A stretch of 60,233 nucleotides of DNA from Desulfovibrionaceae bacterium (lineage in GTDB: Bacteria; Desulfobacterota; Desulfovibrionia; Desulfovibrionales; Desulfovibrionaceae). A model generated the notes under the pieces. It searched no databases. It was not told where the DNA came from and was given only the letters and a program-made list of their open reading frames with translations. The translations under genes and the position numbers were made by a program. The DNA lies in the NCBI GenBank assembly GCA_009773665.1, contig WSYE01000017.1, forward strand, positions 1 through 60,233, read 5' to 3'. Shown here piece by piece: positions 59,932 to 60,233 of this stretch (its first letter is position 1; the number at the start of each line of letters is the position of its first letter).

Positions 59932-60233
59932 ATGAAAACCAAATTTATATTCGTCACCGGAGGCGTGTTGTCCTCCCTGGGCAAGGGACTGGCCGCCGCC
60001 TCCATCGGCGCGCTGCTGCAAGCGCGCGGTCTGCGCTGCACCATCATGAAGCTGGACCCCTACATCAACGTGGACCCTGGCACCATGAACCCCTTCCAGC
60101 ACGGCGAAGTATACGTCACCAACGACGGGGCCGAGACCGACCTGGATCTGGGCCACTACGAGCGCTACCTGGGCGTGGCCATGTCCCAGAACAACAACGT
60201 CACCTCCGGGCGCATCTACAACAACGTCATCCA
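59932..60233 (+). CDS. pyrG: CTP synthase (N-terminal part)
   Basis: First 100 codons of PyrG, which makes CTP from UTP and glutamine. The start [20 protein letters not shown] contains the ATP-binding loop. It continues through [24 protein letters not shown] and [15 protein letters not shown], all diagnostic. The ATG follows CAGGAGGCAGGG. The gene runs off the right edge. Confidence 0.97.
   Translation, partial: MKTKFIFVTGGVLSSLGKGLAAASIGALLQARGLRCTIMKLDPYINVDPGTMNPFQHGEVYVTNDGAETDLDLGHYERYLGVAMSQNNNVTSGRIYNNVI

Overview
The window is GC-rich bacterial DNA, densely coded. The gene set points to a sulfate-reducing deltaproteobacterium of the Desulfovibrionales, close to Desulfovibrio or Fundidesulfovibrio. 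That placement is inferred from protein character, from a Desulfovibrio-style Usp/TauE/Lon cluster and from a candidate selenoprotein; no rRNA is present to confirm it.

1-38.4 kb is ordinary chromosome. It holds DNA repair genes (mutS 5' part, uvrC, uvrB, ligA), a lapA-like gene, HIT and LOG-type proteins, ubiX, and an N-degron group (clpS-clpA-aat). Downstream come nagZ, malic enzyme, a GT9 glycosyltransferase with two helical proteins, and an iron alcohol dehydrogenase overlapping a PAS histidine kinase. Next are the protein quality-control run tig-clpP-clpX-lon, a 4Fe-4S subunit, and a tightly overlapping run uvrB - K+ channel - DUF3431 - ligA - dapB - nadE. Overlapping the end of aat is a TusA-like gene (11066-11299). 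It carries an in-frame TGA directly after the catalytic-type Cys and a SECIS-like hairpin, so it is probably a selenoprotein. dapB appears to lack a conserved block of about 25 residues.

38.5-57.9 kb looks like one 19.4-kb genomic island in tRNA-Ser(CGA). A P4-type integrase lies next to the tRNA 3' end. A 15-bp exact copy of that 3' end sits at 38473-38487 in the same orientation. The cargo includes a LytS-type histidine kinase between 240-bp direct repeats, and a Usp/TauE/small-membrane-protein/Usp operon with a sigma-54-like promoter. Divergent from that operon is a Lon protease with a response-regulator receiver domain inserted just before its AAA+ module. Further cargo is an AT-rich accessory gene, a DsrE-like protein and an NtrC-type regulator/kinase pair. 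The integrase end carries a small replication/regulation operon (HTH, AlpA, a 37-aa protein, a ribbon-helix-helix-like protein, a RepA-like ATPase), decayed nuclease and primase pieces, and an iteron-like array of TGTCC motifs. A family of about 50-bp repeats occurs only inside this island.

57.9-60.2 kb returns to chromosome: tRNA-Ser, tadA, purQ and the start of pyrG. A separate family of intergenic inverted-repeat elements (near 5.7, 10.3, 38.0 and 58.9 kb) is scattered through the chromosomal part. One of its copies keeps a perfect stem by paired base changes.
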